From IMG/VR virus record IMGVR_UViG_3300009551_000015, positions 1 through 62,546 of that record: a stretch of 62,546 nucleotides of DNA; one strand, 5' to 3'. Positions 48,479-56,690 of the stretch are shown here, one piece after another. This DNA comes from a virus. Positions within the stretch are counted from its first letter, which is position 1. Every line of letters begins with the position of its first letter. A program made the position numbers and the translations under genes. The notes beneath the pieces are model-generated. The model did no database searches and was not told the DNA's origin. It saw nothing but the letters and a program-made list of their open reading frames with translations.

Positions 48479-49792
48479 TTATGTGTCGACGATTTTCGGG
48501 TCTTGTGTAGCCAATGGCGTACCGCCCGGCAAAGTTTGCATGTTCAATTGAATGTGGTAATCGTCACCACCTTCAACTGGATTCCAATCTTCGAGGTCGC
48601 GCACTTCGTTCTGACTGGCAATGCCGTTCTGCAGCATCGTTGCGTAGCCAGCCATGCGCGTCGCGAAATCTCCGCGAAGTAGCGCGTTCAGGTTGTGGCG
48701 CCAGAAATAGCCCTGCGTCTTCTCGTCTGGCGTCAGTACGCAGCGCCATAGTTCCTGCTCCCAGCGGGTCAGCCATGTGGCCAGGGTCAGCTTGACGAAC
48801 TCGAGAGCCAACTGCTCAATGTTGCTGAATGTCGCTCGGCTCAGATCGCCTACCAGGTGCGGCGAAACTAGGAACCAGCGGCAAATCTCGTGGATGCCGA
48901 ACAGCCGAGACTCTAGCAGTTGCTGGTCTTTAAGGCTAAGCCCAGTTTGCTGGTAATCAACGTTTGGCGTCAGTAACGGCGACTTGTGAGGTTGAGCGTA
49001 AGTATTGTCCCAGTCGTTGACGAATTTCTTGGTATCCTCTTCGCTGCGAAACGGCTGCGTCAGTTTAAGGTTGTACGGGAGCCGGCCGCCGCGGGCATAG
49101 AAGTTGCCGACGTTACGTTCCGCTGCGAGCGCCGTTCCGATCGACTGGCGCCCCTTGCTGAGCACCGAGTAGCCGACCACGCCATCATCACCAATGCCGC
49201 GGATGTGCAGGATGTCCTGCGGTTCCCCGCGCACTACTGTGAATGTCTTCTCTGCCGCGTTGCCGTCCTTGACCACATAGCACAGACGGCTCGACTTGTC
49301 CCGATCTACCTGCACGCGGTCAGGGTGCACAGGGTAGAGTTCCATCGCGACACCCGTACCGCTGCGCCGGGCGATCTGCGCATAAGCGTTACCGCGGAGC
49401 ACACAGTGAGAGGTCAGCGTCTCGCTGAACCCCATAGCCGTCATCTCGCTGTTGGGCGCATTCTTCAGCGCCGAGTACATCGGATGCGCTTCAGCCTGCT
49501 GCTTATCGGTCCCCTTGCCCTGCTGCATCATCACGCACGGGAGAAAGCCCACCGTCTCGCTAATGATCCGATTGCATGCCCACACAACGGAATGGTTCAG
49601 CGCCGTGTTGATGTTGACGACTTCGTTCGCATATGTCGCCCCGCTGCTGCCCAATGCCGCAGCGATCCCGTGAAAGCCATGCCGCTGGTACCACTCGGGC
49701 GACTCTCCCAGGCCAAACGTGAAACTCTTGAGCCCAAGAGAAAGCGGGGGCTCTGGCGTAAACAGCGCCTCAAGGGCACCGCGAATGGACAC
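48479..49792 (-). CDS. Portal protein, HK97-type
   Basis: 437 aa with GTG start right after the terminase stop. YQRHGFHGIAAALGSSGATY, NTALNHSVVWACNRIISETV, YPVHPDRVQVDRDKSSRLCY, VVGYSVLSKGRQSIGTALAA and a long central crown/wing are all typical. It forms the dodecameric packaging ring. Normal length. Confidence 0.95.
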   Translation of the reverse strand: MSIRGALEALFTPEPPLSLGLKSFTFGLGESPEWYQRHGFHGIAAALGSSGATYANEVVNINTALNHSVVWACNRIISETVGFLPCVMMQQGKGTDKQQAEAHPMYSALKNAPNSEMTAMGFSETLTSHCVLRGNAYAQIARRSGTGVAMELYPVHPDRVQVDRDKSSRLCYVVKDGNAAEKTFTVVRGEPQDILHIRGIGDDGVVGYSVLSKGRQSIGTALAAERNVGNFYARGGRLPYNLKLTQPFRSEEDTKKFVNDWDNTYAQPHKSPLLTPNVDYQQTGLSLKDQQLLESRLFGIHEICRWFLVSPHLVGDLSRATFSNIEQLALEFVKLTLATWLTRWEQELWRCVLTPDEKTQGYFWRHNLNALLRGDFATRMAGYATMLQNGIASQNEVRDLEDWNPVEGGDDYHIQLNMQTLPGGTPLATQDPKIVDT

Positions 49793-51535
49793 TTAGCCCA
49801 CACTCCACATGCCGGTATAGGAAACGCCGCCGCACTCAATCATCATGGATGCACGGCGAAAAGCCGTAATAAGGCAGACTGCTGGATCGATAAAGTTCTC
49901 CGTCCGCTCTTTCCGGGGAAATACTTCTCCCTTCGCATCCTCACGTGCCACTACGTTACCCATAGCTGTCGCAAATACCGGATTTCCGTCATGGTGAATT
50001 CGTCCCTCAGCAATCGCTGCTTCAAGTTTCTTCATTGGGTCACTGAGGAAATGGGCATTCTGCGGTATTTCAACAGCCGTCGCGCCTGTTGCTGCCGCGA
50101 CTCTCTGGGCAAACTGCTCAGCGTTCCATGGATCAAAGCAAATTTCTTCGCCGCGGAACCTAAGCACATCAGTGATTGTTTCCCGCTCGATTTGCTCATA
50201 GTCGATACGGCATCCAGGAGTAGTAATGATGTCCTTATTCAGCGCCCACCCTTGGTAGTGCTGCAGTTCTGGCTGCGTAGCGCGATCTTCTGGTAGATAG
50301 AACCGGCCGAACACGTAGTAGTGATCTCGGCCGTCAATTTCTTTCTTGAATATAATTACCCGGGCGGTGATATCGATCTTGGTCGAAAGGTCAACCGACA
50401 CAATGCAGGGCAGGCCACGGAACTCTTCCGGGTTCAACGACTGATCAGCGAGTTCATTCCATCGCTGAACATTAAAGTAAGCGTTGTTCGCACCAAGCCA
50501 AATGTTGAAATGCTTAGTTTTAACAACTCCCTGCTTGCGGGCATTATTGATCGCGTTCTTCTGTTCGGTCTTTAGAAAATCCTCGTAAACCGATACGCCG
50601 TAATTGGGGTTCGCTTTACGTAGCGACTCCTCGGAAGTCCAATCGTCTCCGGCATCAATGGTGTAGATAATCGCGAACAGTTCATCGCGAGATGCCGAGC
50701 CACCGAGAACCTTTTCGCAGTCCTCTTGCAACTGCTTGCAAGGCCCTGCTAGGTTATCTCCAGCCGTTGTAATCGCAAGCAGGAGCGGTTGCAGGCGAGC
50801 GCCCATGCCCGTTCGAAGCGTATCGAATAGGGTGTCTGAATCGTGCTCATGGTACTCGTCAACGATCCCGCAATGCGGGCTAGCTCCGTCTCCAGGCTTT
50901 CCAATGACTGGCTCAAAGCGCGAACCGTCCGCGGCAATAAAGAGTCTCTGCGCACCAGGCGTAATGCCGAAAGCTTCCTGTAGCGCTGGCGTGCGCTTAA
51001 CCATGTCAAGCGCCGGGCGAAAGACCTCCCACGCTTGCTTCTCGGTTGTGGCACCGGAATAGACCTCTGCCCCGAACTCTCCGTCAGCGGCGAACATGTA
51101 AAGCCCAATTCCGCCAGCAATGATCGATTTGCCATTTTTGCGCGGTACGGCGATGTACGCCAAAGAGAAGCGCCGTAATCGGCTTTCCCGCTTGAGCCAG
51201 CCAAACAGAACGCAGAGGACGAATACCTGCCACGGTTGAAGCTTGATTGTTTCCCGCTTAATCGCCCAGTGGCCTTTGACATGTGGAAGCTTCTCAATGA
51301 ACCGGCATACGTGATTAGCTTTCGCCTCATCGAAAATGTAAACCCAGCCGCGCTTTGCCCTCGCCAGATCATCCAGGTGGCGCTTGCACGCCAACCTTAC
51401 CCATTTACAGGCTAAGACCCTGCCCTCTACTACATCCCGGGCATACTGATTGGCAATCGCCGCGTGCGTGAAAGCGGGCGGTTCAGTTTGTGAATGATGG
51501 AGCGTTGCCGCGGGCTTCTTCGGCAAGGTCGGCAA
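49793..51535 (-). CDS. Terminase large subunit
   Basis: 580 aa. ATPase with Walker A at 130-137 (VPRKNGKS), Walker B/coupling Glu at 223-230 (GIVDEYHE), and an RNase H-like nuclease domain starting at 381 (VDLSTKID). This is the HK97/lambda-like packaging motor that cuts and threads DNA. Overlaps the small subunit gene by 53 bp, so coupled. Confidence 0.96.
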   Translation of the reverse strand: MPTLPKKPAATLHHSQTEPPAFTHAAIANQYARDVVEGRVLACKWVRLACKRHLDDLARAKRGWVYIFDEAKANHVCRFIEKLPHVKGHWAIKRETIKLQPWQVFVLCVLFGWLKRESRLRRFSLAYIAVPRKNGKSIIAGGIGLYMFAADGEFGAEVYSGATTEKQAWEVFRPALDMVKRTPALQEAFGITPGAQRLFIAADGSRFEPVIGKPGDGASPHCGIVDEYHEHDSDTLFDTLRTGMGARLQPLLLAITTAGDNLAGPCKQLQEDCEKVLGGSASRDELFAIIYTIDAGDDWTSEESLRKANPNYGVSVYEDFLKTEQKNAINNARKQGVVKTKHFNIWLGANNAYFNVQRWNELADQSLNPEEFRGLPCIVSVDLSTKIDITARVIIFKKEIDGRDHYYVFGRFYLPEDRATQPELQHYQGWALNKDIITTPGCRIDYEQIERETITDVLRFRGEEICFDPWNAEQFAQRVAAATGATAVEIPQNAHFLSDPMKKLEAAIAEGRIHHDGNPVFATAMGNVVAREDAKGEVFPRKERTENFIDPAVCLITAFRRASMMIECGGVSYTGMWSVG

Positions 51536-51977
51536 ACTCGTTCTTGGGTTTTTCAGGTGATACGCTCAACTTCGTCCGATCGGCTGGAGTCATCCCCAAA
51601 GCAGCGAGCAAACTTCGCAGCGTGGAAAGTTCTCCGCTCGAGATCGTCTCGCGACGGATCAGGACCTTAACATCATCTGCCGAGAGATCCGCGCACCTTG
51701 AAAGCTCAAGGATGGTCGCGGTAGACATCTCTCGCGTAGCTTTCTCCATCAGCCGGCAGCAAAGCTCAACTGCCCAGCGGTCGGATATCTTCAACACGCC
51801 GTACGTGGACATCTCGACCAACTCATTCCAGAAAGCAATACAGTCAGCCGGAAGGCGGCCAGGCGATTCTCCGAGCGGGCGAGATTCCTTCGGCTCGCTT
51901 GGGCGCCGCCGCTGAGGATCGTGGCGAAATGCACCGGATAATTCCAGAACTGCTGAAGGCTTACGTGGGCGCGACAT
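51483..51977 (-). CDS. Terminase small subunit
   Basis: 164 aa, MSRPRKPSAVLELSGAFRHD start and several helices; P27/phage-type small terminase by its early RxRKP and GRLP...WNELV segment. Lies directly before TerL; an HNH protein precedes it, a layout typical of cos phages that need HNH for packaging. Weak ribosome site; an operator-like sequence (51988-51997) is upstream. Confidence 0.82.
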   Translation of the reverse strand: MSRPRKPSAVLELSGAFRHDPQRRRPSEPKESRPLGESPGRLPADCIAFWNELVEMSTYGVLKISDRWAVELCCRLMEKATREMSTATILELSRCADLSADDVKVLIRRETISSGELSTLRSLLAALGMTPADRTKLSVSPEKPKNEFADLAEEARGNAPSFTN

Positions 51978-52240
51978 TTATTTTCATCTACTTACAGGCT
52001 GCGGTTGAAGGTATTTGCAGCAGTATGCTACGCTCTGAGCGAGCGGCAGAGACGCACTCGCGATGATTCGCTGACAGTCTCATGGCCGCTTTAGTATTTC
52101 TTCTGTTTCGCCCACTTGTTAAATCTGAAATTTCACTGTTGCCCATTTTGCGGATGTGAAAATTTGGCTGGTTGACGGTCTGCGGGCATCGACCCCCAGG
52201 GATTTGCCCCACCCCTCCCATCCCATTGAAAGGGATACAG
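51978..52240. other. 263-bp gap before the terminase genes, possible cos and promoter region
   Basis: No gene. CTACTTACAG at 51988-51997 is an 8/10 match to the CTACAAGTAG motif on the other strand. A GC-rich stretch with runs of C and G (52190-52230) and a hairpin ATCCC-N7-GGGAT (52223-52239) occur. HNH-TerS-TerL order suggests that cos may be here, but I cannot identify cohesive ends. Confidence 0.4.
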
Positions 52241-52693
52241 TTACCGTGCTATTCCGCGCCATTCTGCGACGGACGATTCCGCCCTGGTCTTTTTGCTATG
52301 ACAACTGGCGCATAATGTCTGCAAATTTCCCAAACTCAGCCGCAAATCAGGTCGCTCTTCCACTGTCAGGCGATGGTCGCAGTGCAGATGCTGTTCACCG
52401 CGATTGAACGCTTTGCGTAGATGCTCGAACACGATCTCTGCTGGCGGGAACTCCACGCCGACTTCGATGCACTCTGCAATGATGCGCGGTTTCCAGTCGC
52501 ACTCGACACACTGCCAGTTGTCGCGAACGAAGCACTGTACTCTGAGGCGGCGAAAGTCTGCGTCGTAGCCGCGGGCGTTTGAGTTCTCCCGTTGTGCGTC
52601 CTGCTGGCGGTACACGTTGTGCTGTGCGCATCGGCCGGCCTGGACTAAGGCTCTGCAGCCTGGCTGTGAGCACGGGCGCATGGCGAGGTTCAT
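52241..52693 (-). CDS. HNH endonuclease
   Basis: 150 aa. N-terminal zinc knuckle (CSQPGCRALVQAGRCAQH), then QCFVRDNWQCVECDWKP, HCDHRLTVEERPDLRLSLGN, LQTLCASCHSKKT: the ββα-metal HNH core. In HK97-like cos phages an HNH protein next to TerS/TerL assists the terminase. ATGA overlap with the upstream LuxR-type gene. Confidence 0.9.
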   Translation of the reverse strand: MNLAMRPCSQPGCRALVQAGRCAQHNVYRQQDAQRENSNARGYDADFRRLRVQCFVRDNWQCVECDWKPRIIAECIEVGVEFPPAEIVFEHLRKAFNRGEQHLHCDHRLTVEERPDLRLSLGNLQTLCASCHSKKTRAESSVAEWRGIAR

Positions 52694-53073
52694 TTCTTTC
52701 TCAGTAGCGCGGTGATCTCTGCGATTTGGTCTTTCGTCAGGATGATCTGCCTTGCCATCGCACTGAAAACTTCGTACTCAGTTACGTCGACGCCTTGAAA
52801 GACTGGCTTCGGTTGTGAAACGTCGGGATGCTGTTCCTTATACCTGCGGTTGATGCTCTCATGCGCCGCGGCATATGCGCGTCCCCAATTTGCCAGTTCC
52901 GCTCGGTTCTCTACTCCTAGCTTGGTGAAAATGCGGTAGAGGTAAACCTTGATGGAGTTGATGCTGAGCCCAAGCTCTTCAGCTATGGCCTTATTGGTCT
53001 TGGCGTCAATAACGCCCTGAACGAGCGATATTTCCCGCTGCGTCAGTCGCCGTGTGGTGATGCTGCTTTGCAT
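52690..53073 (-). CDS. LuxR-type HTH transcriptional regulator
   Basis: 127 aa. The GerE/LuxR DNA-binding domain fills residues 8-65: LTQREISLVQGVIDAKTNKA, IAEELGLSINSIKVYLYRIF, KLGVENRAELANW. No ligand or receiver domain precedes it, so a solo, constitutively active activator. Located right before the HNH-terminase late operon and likely controls late transcription. Hyphenated C-terminal half is helical. Overlaps the downstream gene. Confidence 0.88.
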   Translation of the reverse strand: MQSSITTRRLTQREISLVQGVIDAKTNKAIAEELGLSINSIKVYLYRIFTKLGVENRAELANWGRAYAAAHESINRRYKEQHPDVSQPKPVFQGVDVTEYEVFSAMARQIILTKDQIAEITALLRKK

Positions 53074-53240
53074 TGGCGCCTTGGCCGCGGCTGCTCGATG
53101 TACCTTGCCCGTTTACCTGCAAGCGGGTCTTGTAAAGCTATTTCTTGGCGGTTCGGCCGAATCTTACTCGTCTGCCGCGATTGGCGCGCGAACCCACTGT
53201 CAATGGCTTTCGCGCGATCGAATTGCTCTAGTTCATCCAT
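53043..53240 (-). CDS. Small basic hypothetical protein
   Basis: 65 aa from ATG at 53238-53240, close to the stop of the gene upstream (ATGGATGA). Arg/Lys/Gln-rich and probably disordered (KIRPNRQEIALQDPLAGKRA). Overlaps the LuxR-type start by 31 bp. Confidence 0.55.
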   Translation of the reverse strand: MDELEQFDRAKAIDSGFARQSRQTSKIRPNRQEIALQDPLAGKRARYIEQPRPRRQCKAASPHGD

Positions 53241-53370
53241 GAACATCGAACATCTCGCTCTGTCGTGCGGAAAGCTCTTGCGTGGCCTGCTCGATGGCTA
53301 CTGCTTCATCGATGCCGCTGTCCATCTTGATGGCGATGCGCTCGTAGAGCAGGTAGTCAGCTTCGGTCAT
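53233..53370 (-). CDS. Small hypothetical protein
   Basis: 45 aa from ATG at 53368-53370, MTEADYLLYERIAIKMDSGI. All-helical and charged. Similar to short phage proteins by feel only. Weak ribosome site. Confidence 0.5.
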   Translation of the reverse strand: MTEADYLLYERIAIKMDSGIDEAVAIEQATQELSARQSEMFDVHG

Positions 53371-53569
53371 GCGGCAGAACGCGGTCGGATAGGCCCAGAC
53401 GATAACGTATGAGGGTATGGGCGAGGAAGTACAGGCGCTGGCAGGTGGCGGTTGTCTATCGTTACGCTGCCATGACGCTGGCAAACGAAACTAGCTGAAC
53501 AATGTTGCAAATTAACCGCTCTTCGTATCTCCGAAAATAACACCGCGCAGTCGCAGGAACGTTCAGTGT

Positions 53570-53896
53570 TCACAGCCCTGCTCCTTGCCGCGCGAGCGCC
53601 GGAAACGGATTCGATAGCGAGCCCATGCTCGGCATCGGATAACGCAGTAAACCAAAGCCTGAGTCGCGGATTACAACTGGCCGCTCGACTGGCTTTGGTG
53701 CTTTGAATTCAATGGTTTTGATGTTGCGATTGGAGCCTGAACCGACCCAGTGACCATCGGGGAATGTGGCGACCAGTTCGAATGCTTGCGCGGCGGTGAG
53801 CCACGAAATAGCGCGGTGCCGATCGATTACCTGAATGGTGTGTTCCTGCTGTCGCCCTGTGCGCTCAAGGGCAATGCGGAGCTTTTGGCCAGTCAT
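53570..53896 (-). CDS. Hypothetical protein
   Basis: 108 aa. N-terminal half helical (KLRIALERTGRQQEHTIQVI), then FVATFPDGHWVGSGSNRNIK-like strands and a Pro/Ser-rich end. No ribosome site is obvious. First gene leftward of the divergent region 53897-54108. Confidence 0.55.
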   Translation of the reverse strand: MTGQKLRIALERTGRQQEHTIQVIDRHRAISWLTAAQAFELVATFPDGHWVGSGSNRNIKTIEFKAPKPVERPVVIRDSGFGLLRYPMPSMGSLSNPFPALARQGAGL

Positions 53897-54108
53897 CAGT
53901 AGTTTTGGTGGGACGAATGCGATTGATTTCGGATCGGGCCGAAAACAGTGCTCTGGGGATCTTGCTTTTCAGCAAGGGTACAACCGCACCGCTACAAGTA
54001 GCGGCTCGCAATCAGGCTACCGCAAGACGGTACTATTGTCAACAGTTACGTTTCACTACGCGAAACATAGCGGTTCATTTTTGGTAGAATTGAGGCGGAT
54101 GTATCTCA
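53897..54108. promoter_or_regulatory. Divergent control region with CTACAAGTAGCGG
   Basis: A 212-bp gap between divergent genes. CTACAAGTAGCGG at 53992-54004 is identical to the one at 13515-13527. Downstream are GTTTCACTACGCGAAAC (54050-54066, imperfect palindrome) and a TAGAAT -10-like element near 54085 before the rightward gene. Probably regulates both directions. Confidence 0.55.
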
Positions 54109-54306
54109 ATGCCCGCAAGCCTCGAGGAGTTGATCGACTGCCAAATTGACGCCCATGAGATCCCGATTGCACGGGATCGAGCGGACGCTATTGGAAATTT
54201 GCAGCTTCAGATCGAGGAAGCTTACCGGGCAGAACAGCAAGAGTTCGACGCTTGGTTTCGCCGTCAGGAACCGGACGTTATCGCAGAAGCGGGCCGACTC
54301 CCGTGA
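54109..54306 (+). CDS. Plus-strand hypothetical protein
   Basis: 65 aa, acidic and helical (MPASLEELIDCQIDAHEIPI ... QEFDAWFRRQEPDVIAEAG). GAGGCGG is 11 nt upstream. It lies opposite the surrounding operon and overlaps the next minus-strand gene tail by 29 bp. A promoter with the CTACAAGTAGCGG motif precedes it, suggesting expression in the lysogen. Confidence 0.55.
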   Translation: MPASLEELIDCQIDAHEIPIARDRADAIGNLQLQIEEAYRAEQQEFDAWFRRQEPDVIAEAGRLP

Positions 54307-54427
54307 GCAACTCAGCTAGGACCCAGAACGCTAGCCCTGCGCCCATCAGATTGAATCGGGCGGGCACCGGAACGGCTGACAGAATAAAGAGAACAAGGGC
54401 GAAAACGAGAAGCAAAATATGTAACAT
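54278..54427 (-). CDS. Small membrane protein
   Basis: 49 aa from ATG at 54425-54427. Two hydrophobic segments (LHILLLVFALVLFILSAVPV and LMGAGLAFWVLAELL). Convergent overlap with the 54109 gene. Many small phage membrane proteins look like this; role unknown. Confidence 0.55.
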   Translation of the reverse strand: MLHILLLVFALVLFILSAVPVPARFNLMGAGLAFWVLAELLTGVGPLLR

Positions 54428-54452
54428 GCGGATGCACTTGCAGTTGAATGGC

Positions 54453-54710
54453 CTATTCTGGGAACGCATCGCGAATCTGTTGGCCACAACGCTGTACCGC
54501 GTCTACCGCTTGCGTGTTGCCCACCAATTCCGCTGAACTCTCGTGGATGTCGCAAATCTCACAGCATTCCGCCACCACCCGCCGCTCCGTCTCGGCCTGA
54601 ACGGAGAGCAATAGTTCGGCAATTGACTCCGCCATCTTAGCGTTTGACGAAGAATGCCACTTGCATTCATCCCAGACCCGCTTTAGCGCTTCTTCTCGCG
54701 TCAGTCTCAT
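54453..54710 (-). CDS. Hypothetical helical protein
   Basis: 85 aa. MRLTREEALKRVWDECKWHS and a long helix, then CCEICDIHESSAELVG. Overlaps the upstream gene by ATGA. Cys-rich middle may bind metal. Confidence 0.55.
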   Translation of the reverse strand: MRLTREEALKRVWDECKWHSSSNAKMAESIAELLLSVQAETERRVVAECCEICDIHESSAELVGNTQAVDAVQRCGQQIRDAFPE

Positions 54711-54898
54711 AGCTTTTCCTCCCGATCATCTGGCCCGCCGTCGGCGCTGAACAGGCTCGGTATGTGGCACACGAAGCTGGCCACCTGTTTGCCCTCGGCC
54801 CAGACCTCCAGGTCGCAGCCAGTTTTGCATGTGCAGTTGATCTCCGCATTGTGGCGCTTGAGCAGGGCTAGGAGTTCGGTTACGAATGGGTTGGTCAT
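54707..54898 (-). CDS. Hypothetical small protein with Cys cluster
   Basis: 63 aa from ATG at 54896-54898 (ATGA overlap with the radical SAM stop). Contains INCTCKTGCDLEVWAEGKQV, a short cysteine cluster of possible metal-binding type. Acidic C-terminus. Confidence 0.55.
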   Translation of the reverse strand: MTNPFVTELLALLKRHNAEINCTCKTGCDLEVWAEGKQVASFVCHIPSLFSADGGPDDREEKL

Positions 54899-55896
54899 AA
54901 ACAAGCCTCGAATAGAGGAAATGTTGCTGGCGGTCGCACATTTTCCGGCCGATAATTCGCTCCCATGAACACATCCCACGGAACGTAGTTATCGTTTTCT
55001 GGTTTGTCGTAGGCGCCGATTACCCACCGCTGAAACCCAACTAATTCCGGCGTTCTAGTGTAGGGCATAGGGTATGGGCGAGCGCCGAATTCGCGCAGCC
55101 GCATACGGCGATGTTCACGGTCAGACTGTGTTTCTCCGGGCCAGTATCCACAGAGCATGTAGACCATGATGTGATCTGGCTTAACTCCGTATTTAACAAG
55201 CCGTTTAAGTCCATCGAACAGACGCCCCTCATCCTTCAAATTGTCCCATGCTGTATAAATCCTCTTGGCGCTCATTGCGTTGTCACGATAGTCCATACTG
55301 CTGATTGCCTCGGCTGCTTCATCGGTTAGAAACCGGGCGTTTATTCCTTGGTTAAAAGAGACCTTGAACAGCCCTTCGCGAATCTCTTTCACTCTTTGCC
55401 GCCAGTTAACTTGACCAAAGAAATCATTGTCCAAAAGTAGGAGCTCCCGCGGCCATGGGTCACCGCGCCAAATCTCCGAGATAGACGCTTCTGGCCGCAT
55501 CGCACCCTCTTTCTTTGGCACTACACAGAACGAACAGCGTAATCGACACCCCCGTTGCGTAAACCCAATACTTTGCCGGAATCGTGGATAAATTGAGTAA
55601 TCGAGATTGCTTGTTGTTATACCAACATCCTCAAGAGTCTTAGCAACATCGAAGCCTGTTCCGCCGATTACTGCGCCCGGGAACAGGGCCACTAGTCTAT
55701 CTACCAAAAACGCCGTCTTGACGAAAATGCAACTTGCGTAGACCTTATCGGGCGGGCCATCATCCCACAGGTGCCTCGTGAAATCTGCACCATGGCGAAG
55801 CTCTACCGTGTCACCCAACGCGCGATGATGTGCCGAAACCCGCATAAGCGCTAGGTTTGGAATCTTGCCGTCGAGTTGACAAAGTAAAACTCTCAT
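54895..55896 (-). CDS. Radical SAM protein with B12-binding-like N-terminal domain
   Basis: 333 aa. A Rossmann-like first ~100 residues (VLLCQLDGKIPNLALMRVSA, DKVYASCIFVKTAFLVDRLV, FPGAVIGGTGF) precede the radical SAM core with the [4Fe-4S] cluster motif Cys117-x3-Cys121-x2-Cys124 (GCRLRCSFC) and a downstream ELLLLDNDFFG SAM-binding segment. It should generate a 5'-deoxyadenosyl radical; the substrate is not known. Could modify a nucleotide, tRNA or peptide. Neighbours are small unknown genes. Confidence 0.85.
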   Translation of the reverse strand: MRVLLCQLDGKIPNLALMRVSAHHRALGDTVELRHGADFTRHLWDDGPPDKVYASCIFVKTAFLVDRLVALFPGAVIGGTGFDVAKTLEDVGITTSNLDYSIYPRFRQSIGFTQRGCRLRCSFCVVPKKEGAMRPEASISEIWRGDPWPRELLLLDNDFFGQVNWRQRVKEIREGLFKVSFNQGINARFLTDEAAEAISSMDYRDNAMSAKRIYTAWDNLKDEGRLFDGLKRLVKYGVKPDHIMVYMLCGYWPGETQSDREHRRMRLREFGARPYPMPYTRTPELVGFQRWVIGAYDKPENDNYVPWDVFMGANYRPENVRPPATFPLFEACL

Positions 55897-56087
55897 ACCT
55901 CCACCTCCCGCCGCTTAATCCGCTTGCCCTCGGGCATAGCAGCCTCGCTGTCGCTGCGCATGACTGCCGGGTGCACAGCGAGTATCTGCTTCCAGTCCGA
56001 CGGTATCTGGCGTGCGCGGAAGCCCGCGAAGGGCGAATCTGCTAGTGTGGCCAGTTCGCTCGGCGTCAGTTGACTGAATTTGATCAC
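55893..56087 (-). CDS. Hypothetical small protein
   Basis: 64 aa from GTG at 56085-56087 with AAGGAG 5 nt upstream and a GTGA overlap. KFSQLTPSELATLADSPFAG, then a basic tail (KRIKRREVEV). ATGA overlap with the radical SAM start. Confidence 0.55.
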   Translation of the reverse strand: MIKFSQLTPSELATLADSPFAGFRARQIPSDWKQILAVHPAVMRSDSEAAMPEGKRIKRREVEV

Positions 56088-56296
56088 TTTGGCTCCTTCG
56101 CTGTCACCTGTACGTCCCCACCTTGGGCCCATTCTCGCCACTGTTTGAGCGTGCATTGGAGAACCGCTCTCATTGGGCCCATCTGGTATTGGACCAGACC
56201 ATCCTTCGCGCGAAGGACCGCGTACCGCTCCAACTGCCACTGGGGGCCGAATATAATCTCGTCTCCAGGTAGCGGATCAACACGGGGATCTCTCAC
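56084..56296 (-). CDS. Hypothetical beta-rich protein
   Basis: 70 aa. DPLPGDEIIFGPQWQLERYA, AVLRAKDGLVQYQMGPMRAV and LKQWREWAQGG: small SH3-like barrel with a C-terminal W-rich helix. ATGA overlaps at both ends. Confidence 0.55.
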   Translation of the reverse strand: MRDPRVDPLPGDEIIFGPQWQLERYAVLRAKDGLVQYQMGPMRAVLQCTLKQWREWAQGGDVQVTAKEPK

Positions 56297-56484
56297 TTAG
56301 CCACCTCGTTACTGACCTGCTGCGCCAGTGCGCGAAGTAATTTGTCCAGGTTTACTTCAGCCGCCCATGCTGAATACGCGAACCATCCCATCGTGTAATG
56401 GCTAATCGGCTGATTCCACCAAATAACAGCCGCAACGCACCACCCTAGTAGCAGCGCCAGACTTTTCACCGCGCAAGTGTTCAT
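56293..56484 (-). CDS. Small membrane protein
   Basis: 63 aa from ATG at 56482-56484 (ATGA overlap). A TM-like start (VKSLALLLGWCVAAVIWWNQ) and a helical tail. Unknown role. Confidence 0.55.
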   Translation of the reverse strand: MNTCAVKSLALLLGWCVAAVIWWNQPISHYTMGWFAYSAWAAEVNLDKLLRALAQQVSNEVAK

Positions 56485-56690
56485 TTCTGCACCTGCTGCG
56501 CCAGTGCGTCGCGCTCGGCGATCAGCGCCTCGATATCTTGCCAGCGCCAGCCAATATTGCGCACGCATCCAGCGAGGGTTTCAATCGCGGTTGCGGCGGG
56601 TATTGGGTAATTTGGGTTCCTCAATGACTCTTCGGCCTCGGCCGCTGCAAACCGTGCTCTGCTAATCGCAGTTCGTAATTCGTCGCTCAT
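56481..56690 (-). CDS. Hypothetical helical protein
   Basis: 69 aa, all helical (SDELRTAISRARFAAAEAEE, then WRWQDIEALIAERDALAQQV). ATGA overlap with the helicase stop. Confidence 0.55.
   Translation of the reverse strand: MSDELRTAISRARFAAAEAEESLRNPNYPIPAATAIETLAGCVRNIGWRWQDIEALIAERDALAQQVQK

Noticed and set aside
48986-50296. 436-aa plus-strand frame opposite portal and terminase
   Set aside because: Antisense to two strongly supported genes; amino-acid content is a mirror of their codons and no ribosome site or motif is present.
51988-52221. 77-aa minus frame before the small terminase gene
   Set aside because: No ribosome site and atypical composition; region better read as regulatory or cos.
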